From contig NZ_CP060782.1 of assembly GCF_014489515.1 (NCBI RefSeq), forward strand, positions 930,001 through 994,000: a stretch of 64,000 nucleotides of DNA, read 5' to 3'. The position numbers and the translations under genes were made by a program. Positions 61,513-64,000 of this stretch are shown here, in pieces; the stretch's first letter is position 1; every line of letters begins with the position of its first letter. The notes below the pieces were generated by a model. The model had not been told where the DNA came from, did not search any database, and saw only the letters and a list, made by a program, of their open reading frames with translations. The stretch is from Sphingomonas sediminicola (lineage in GTDB: Bacteria > Pseudomonadota > Alphaproteobacteria > Sphingomonadales > Sphingomonadaceae).

Positions 61513-63008
61513 GTGACGCCAGACCCGACGCCTCTTCCGCTCGATCGGCTGACGAGCCGTGGCGCGCCCGATGCTCCGGCACTGACCGCGGGAGCAGAGA
61601 CGCTCTCTTACGCAGAGCTCGAGTGCGAGGTTGGCCAGGTGGCCGCGGCACTCTTGGATCAAGGTCTTCAAGCCGGTGATCGTATTGCGAGCTGGATGGG
61701 CAAGACCAAACTTGCCTGCGTACTACCGTTGGCCGCTGCCCGCGCAGGGTTGATGCACGTGCCGATCAATCCCGTCCTTAAACGCGCGCAAGCGGCTCAC
61801 ATCCTCGCGGACAGCGGGGCGAGGCTGCTGATCGCCAATGAGGCACGGCTGAAGTCGCTCGAGGCTGGCGATCGCGCCGAGGCGAGCCTGGCCTCTATGG
61901 AACAGTGGCAGCCGGGCGAGGAAATCCTTCCGCCATCCTCCCACAATCCAGATAAACTTGCGGCGCTCCTATACACGTCGGGTTCGACCGGAAAGCCGAA
62001 GGGCGTGATGCTGAGCCACGCCAATCTCTGGCTCGGTGCAATCAGCGTGGCGGATTACCTCGGTTTGTCGCTCAAGGATCGGACACTGGCGGTCCTGCCT
62101 CTGGCTTTCGATTACGGACAGAACCAGCTGCTTTCGACTTGGGCCGCCGGCGGTCACGCAATTGCGTTCGACTATCTCCTGCCGAGAGATGTGGTCCGTG
62201 CGGTTGGACGCCATGACGTCACGGTTCTCGCGGGCGTTCCCCCACTCTGGATCCAGCTTGCTGAAGCGGATTGGTCCAAGGGCGAGGGAGCCTCGCTGCG
62301 AACTCTCACCAACAGCGGCGGGCATCTGCCGGAGACGGTCCTCCGGAAGCTGCGCTCACTCTTCCCCGAAGCTCGCGTGCACCTGATGTACGGACTAACC
62401 GAAGCCTTTCGCTCGACAAGTCTTGAACCGGCACTGGCGGATGAGCATCCGGATAGCGTCGGGACTGCAATTCCCTTTGCCGAAGTGATGATCGCCCGGG
62501 AGGATGGTAGCGAAGCCGCGCCGGAAGAGGAGGGCGAACTCGTCCATGCCGGCCCTCTCGTTGCGCAAGGCTATTGGAACGACCCAGCGAAGACTGGCGA
62601 ACGGTTCAAGCCGGCTCCGTCATTCTCGCGCTACGGCGGATCCGCTGTCTGGTCTGGAGATCGGGCGGTTCGAGGCAAGGACGGCCTCATCCGCTTCCGC
62701 GGCCGTGACGATGCGATGATCAAGGTGAGCGGCAATCGATTGAGCCCGACGGAGATCGAAGAAGCAGCTCTCGCCAGCGGAGCGGTCAGCGAGGTTTTGG
62801 CAATCGGAGTAAAGGAAGAGCGGTTAGGCCAGGCGGTGAAGCTGATCGCGGTCGCCAAGGGGCAGGGGCCGAAGAACGCCTGCGAGCATATTTCGCGAAG
62901 GAACTGCCAGCCTATATGCAGCCAAAGGAGATCGTCTGGCGTGATGCTCTTCCGCTTTCGCCAAACGGCAAGGTTGACCGGGCGGCGATCGTGAAGGAAT
63001 TCGCATGA
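61513..63008 (+). CDS. Acyl-CoA ligase (AMP-forming), exosortase A system-associated, frame break near 62870
   Basis: About 498 residues of the adenylate-forming superfamily: LLYTSGSTGKPKGVMLSHANLW (AMP-binding loop), YGLTEAFRSTS, and FRGRDDAMIKVSGNRLSPTEIEE; the last catalytic lysine region, LSPNGKVDRAAIVKEFA, appears only after one G is added at 62867-62871. The context with a divergent ACP and the following decarboxylase marks the XrtA/PEP-CTERM exopolysaccharide locus. GTG 61513 is the start. The stop overlaps the next ATG (ATGA). Confidence 0.85.
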
Positions 63009-64000
63009 AGGCGATGGGACTCGTCCCGTCCGGCTTCGGAGCCGATGTCGAGGGCCGCTTGCTGATTGGCGGACGCACCGCCGACGATCTCGTCGCCGAA
63101 GCGGGCGGCACGCCATTGTTCGTCTACGATGCGGGTCTGATCCAACAAAAGATCGGACTCTTCCGGGCGGCTATGCCGCCTGAGATTTCACTACATTATG
63201 CCGTAAAGGCAAACCCTTACACGCCATTGCTGTCATGGATTGCTGACAAGATCGACGGGTTTGACGTGGCTTCCGCTGGCGAACTCGGCCGGGTCGTGCA
63301 CCTGGGCCTCCCGATCAGTTTCGCCGGCCCGGGCAAGACGGACCAGCAACTCGAGACCGCGATTCGAGCCGCCATCACCATCAACCTCGAAAGTGAGGGT
63401 GAGGGGGAACGCGCTCTGGCCATTGCTGCTCAAGGAAGCCGGCCGCCAAAGCTTGCCGTGCGTGTGAACCCTCCGTTTTCGCTGAAAGGTGCCGGGATGA
63501 AGATGGGTGGCCTCGCCAGCCAGTTCGGTGTCGATCATGATCGGGCGCCCGCACTTATTCGGCGGCTGATCGACGCCGGGGCGGATTGGCGCGGCCTGCA
63601 CATCTTCGCCGGTAGTCAGGCGCTGCATGCGGACGCGCTGATCGAAGCTCAGGCCGCAACGGTTGCGCTTGCCGCGGAAATATCGGAGCAGGCCGGAACA
63701 CCTCCGCCTGAAGTCAATCTCGGGGGTGGATTCGGCATTCCGTACTTCCCGGGCGACCAGCCTCTCGACATCGAGACCGTAGGAACGGCACTCGCCAAGA
63801 CGTTGGAAGGCCGCCCGAAAATCCTCGGGGAGACCCGCTTATCAATCGAGCTTGGCCGTTGGCTCGTTGGAGAGGCCGGCGTCTATCTGACTCGCATTGT
63901 CGATCGGAAGGAAAGCCGTGGCGAGACCTTCCTGGTCACCAATGGCGGCTTGCATCACATGCTCGCGGCGAGCGGCAATTTCGGTCAGCTCCTGCGCCGC
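63005..64000 (+). CDS. Pyridoxal-dependent decarboxylase, exosortase A system-associated (partial, runs off the window)
   Basis: The first 332 codons of a fold-type III PLP decarboxylase like diaminopimelate or ornithine decarboxylase. HYAVKANPYTPLL contains the PLP lysine, GFDVASAGELGRV, NLGGGFGIPYFPGD the glycine-rich phosphate loop, and ELGRWLVGEAGVYLTRIVDRKES follows. There is no stop before the end of the window. The ATG overlaps the ligase stop. In this locus type the enzyme is thought to process a substrate handled by the ACP/ligase pair, but the substrate is not known. Confidence 0.88.
   Translation, partial: MKAMGLVPSGFGADVEGRLLIGGRTADDLVAEAGGTPLFVYDAGLIQQKIGLFRAAMPPEISLHYAVKANPYTPLLSWIADKIDGFDVASAGELGRVVHLGLPISFAGPGKTDQQLETAIRAAITINLESEGEGERALAIAAQGSRPPKLAVRVNPPFSLKGAGMKMGGLASQFGVDHDRAPALIRRLIDAGADWRGLHIFAGSQALHADALIEAQAATVALAAEISEQAGTPPPEVNLGGGFGIPYFPGDQPLDIETVGTALAKTLEGRPKILGETRLSIELGRWLVGEAGVYLTRIVDRKESRGETFLVTNGGLHHMLAASGNFGQLLRR

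Overview
The window is a GC-rich chromosomal stretch from an alphaproteobacterium, very probably Sphingomonadaceae (Sphingomonas or a close relative). The inference rests on gene content and order: a CcrM-type GANTC methyltransferase with a RAMA tail, NnrU, UrcA, DUF1467, DUF2336, a TipN-like coiled-coil protein, ppiD-tpiA-secG-pyrG order, and an exosortase A-associated ligase and decarboxylase at the right edge. I found no rRNA, tRNA, CRISPR array, insertion sequence or prophage.

The reading frames need care. More than 20 otherwise well-conserved genes (glmM, thiD, rnhB, ccrM, glmU, glmS, alr, rnc, lepB, gor, a CoA-transferase and others) are each broken by one or two frame changes. Almost every break is repaired by adding one base to a short G or C run, and the repaired genes then have normal family lengths. 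I treat them as single genes with probable consensus errors, not pseudogenes. Stretches such as 33.7-40.7 kb and 50.1-62.8 kb are nearly free of breaks.

Layout. 0-8.7 kb: NnrU; the three UDP-GlcNAc genes glmM, glmU and glmS interleaved with thiD, a VOC protein, rnhB and ccrM. The ccrM upstream region carries a dense, patterned array of the enzyme's own recognition sequence, GANTC. 8.7-16 kb: a small membrane protein, an Asp/Glu-racemase-like protein, a LysR regulator with two palindromes, UrcA, GFA protein, alr, nth, dapB and two tandem secreted paralogues of unknown function. 16-27.7 kb: sensor kinase, sirtuin, the lepB-rnc-era operon, pgi, gor, an S41 protease, a FAD oxidoreductase and a class III CoA-transferase. 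27.7-33.6 kb: two reverse-strand operons of cell-envelope type proteins (glycine-zipper protein, periplasmic ClpP-like protease, FecR-like protein; then TelA, an XpaC-like protein and a PDZ membrane protein).

33.6-44.2 kb: three Tad-like pilin/assembly proteins, an enoyl-CoA hydratase, a transaldolase, a TPR protein, DUF484-xerC, a DOPA-dioxygenase-like protein with a short unknown gene, coaX, ribonuclease J and DUF1467. 44.2-50.1 kb: a TipN-like polarity factor divergent from an operon of a hybrid nucleotidyltransferase membrane protein, a DUF2336 protein and a histidine-kinase-like protein whose phosphoacceptor histidine is replaced. 50.1-54.6 kb: gltA, gltX, a remnant of comEC, DUF4242, VOC and lexA with an SOS box. 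54.6-64 kb: ppiD, tpiA, a secreted duplicated-domain protein, secG, pyrG, trxB, and the edge of an exosortase A locus (acyl carrier protein, acyl-CoA ligase, PLP decarboxylase running off the window).

The most noteworthy items are the GANTC array at ccrM, an 18-bp palindrome class found in two divergent promoter regions 9 kb apart, the DUF2336/pseudokinase pair beside the TipN-like gene, and the comEC remnant.
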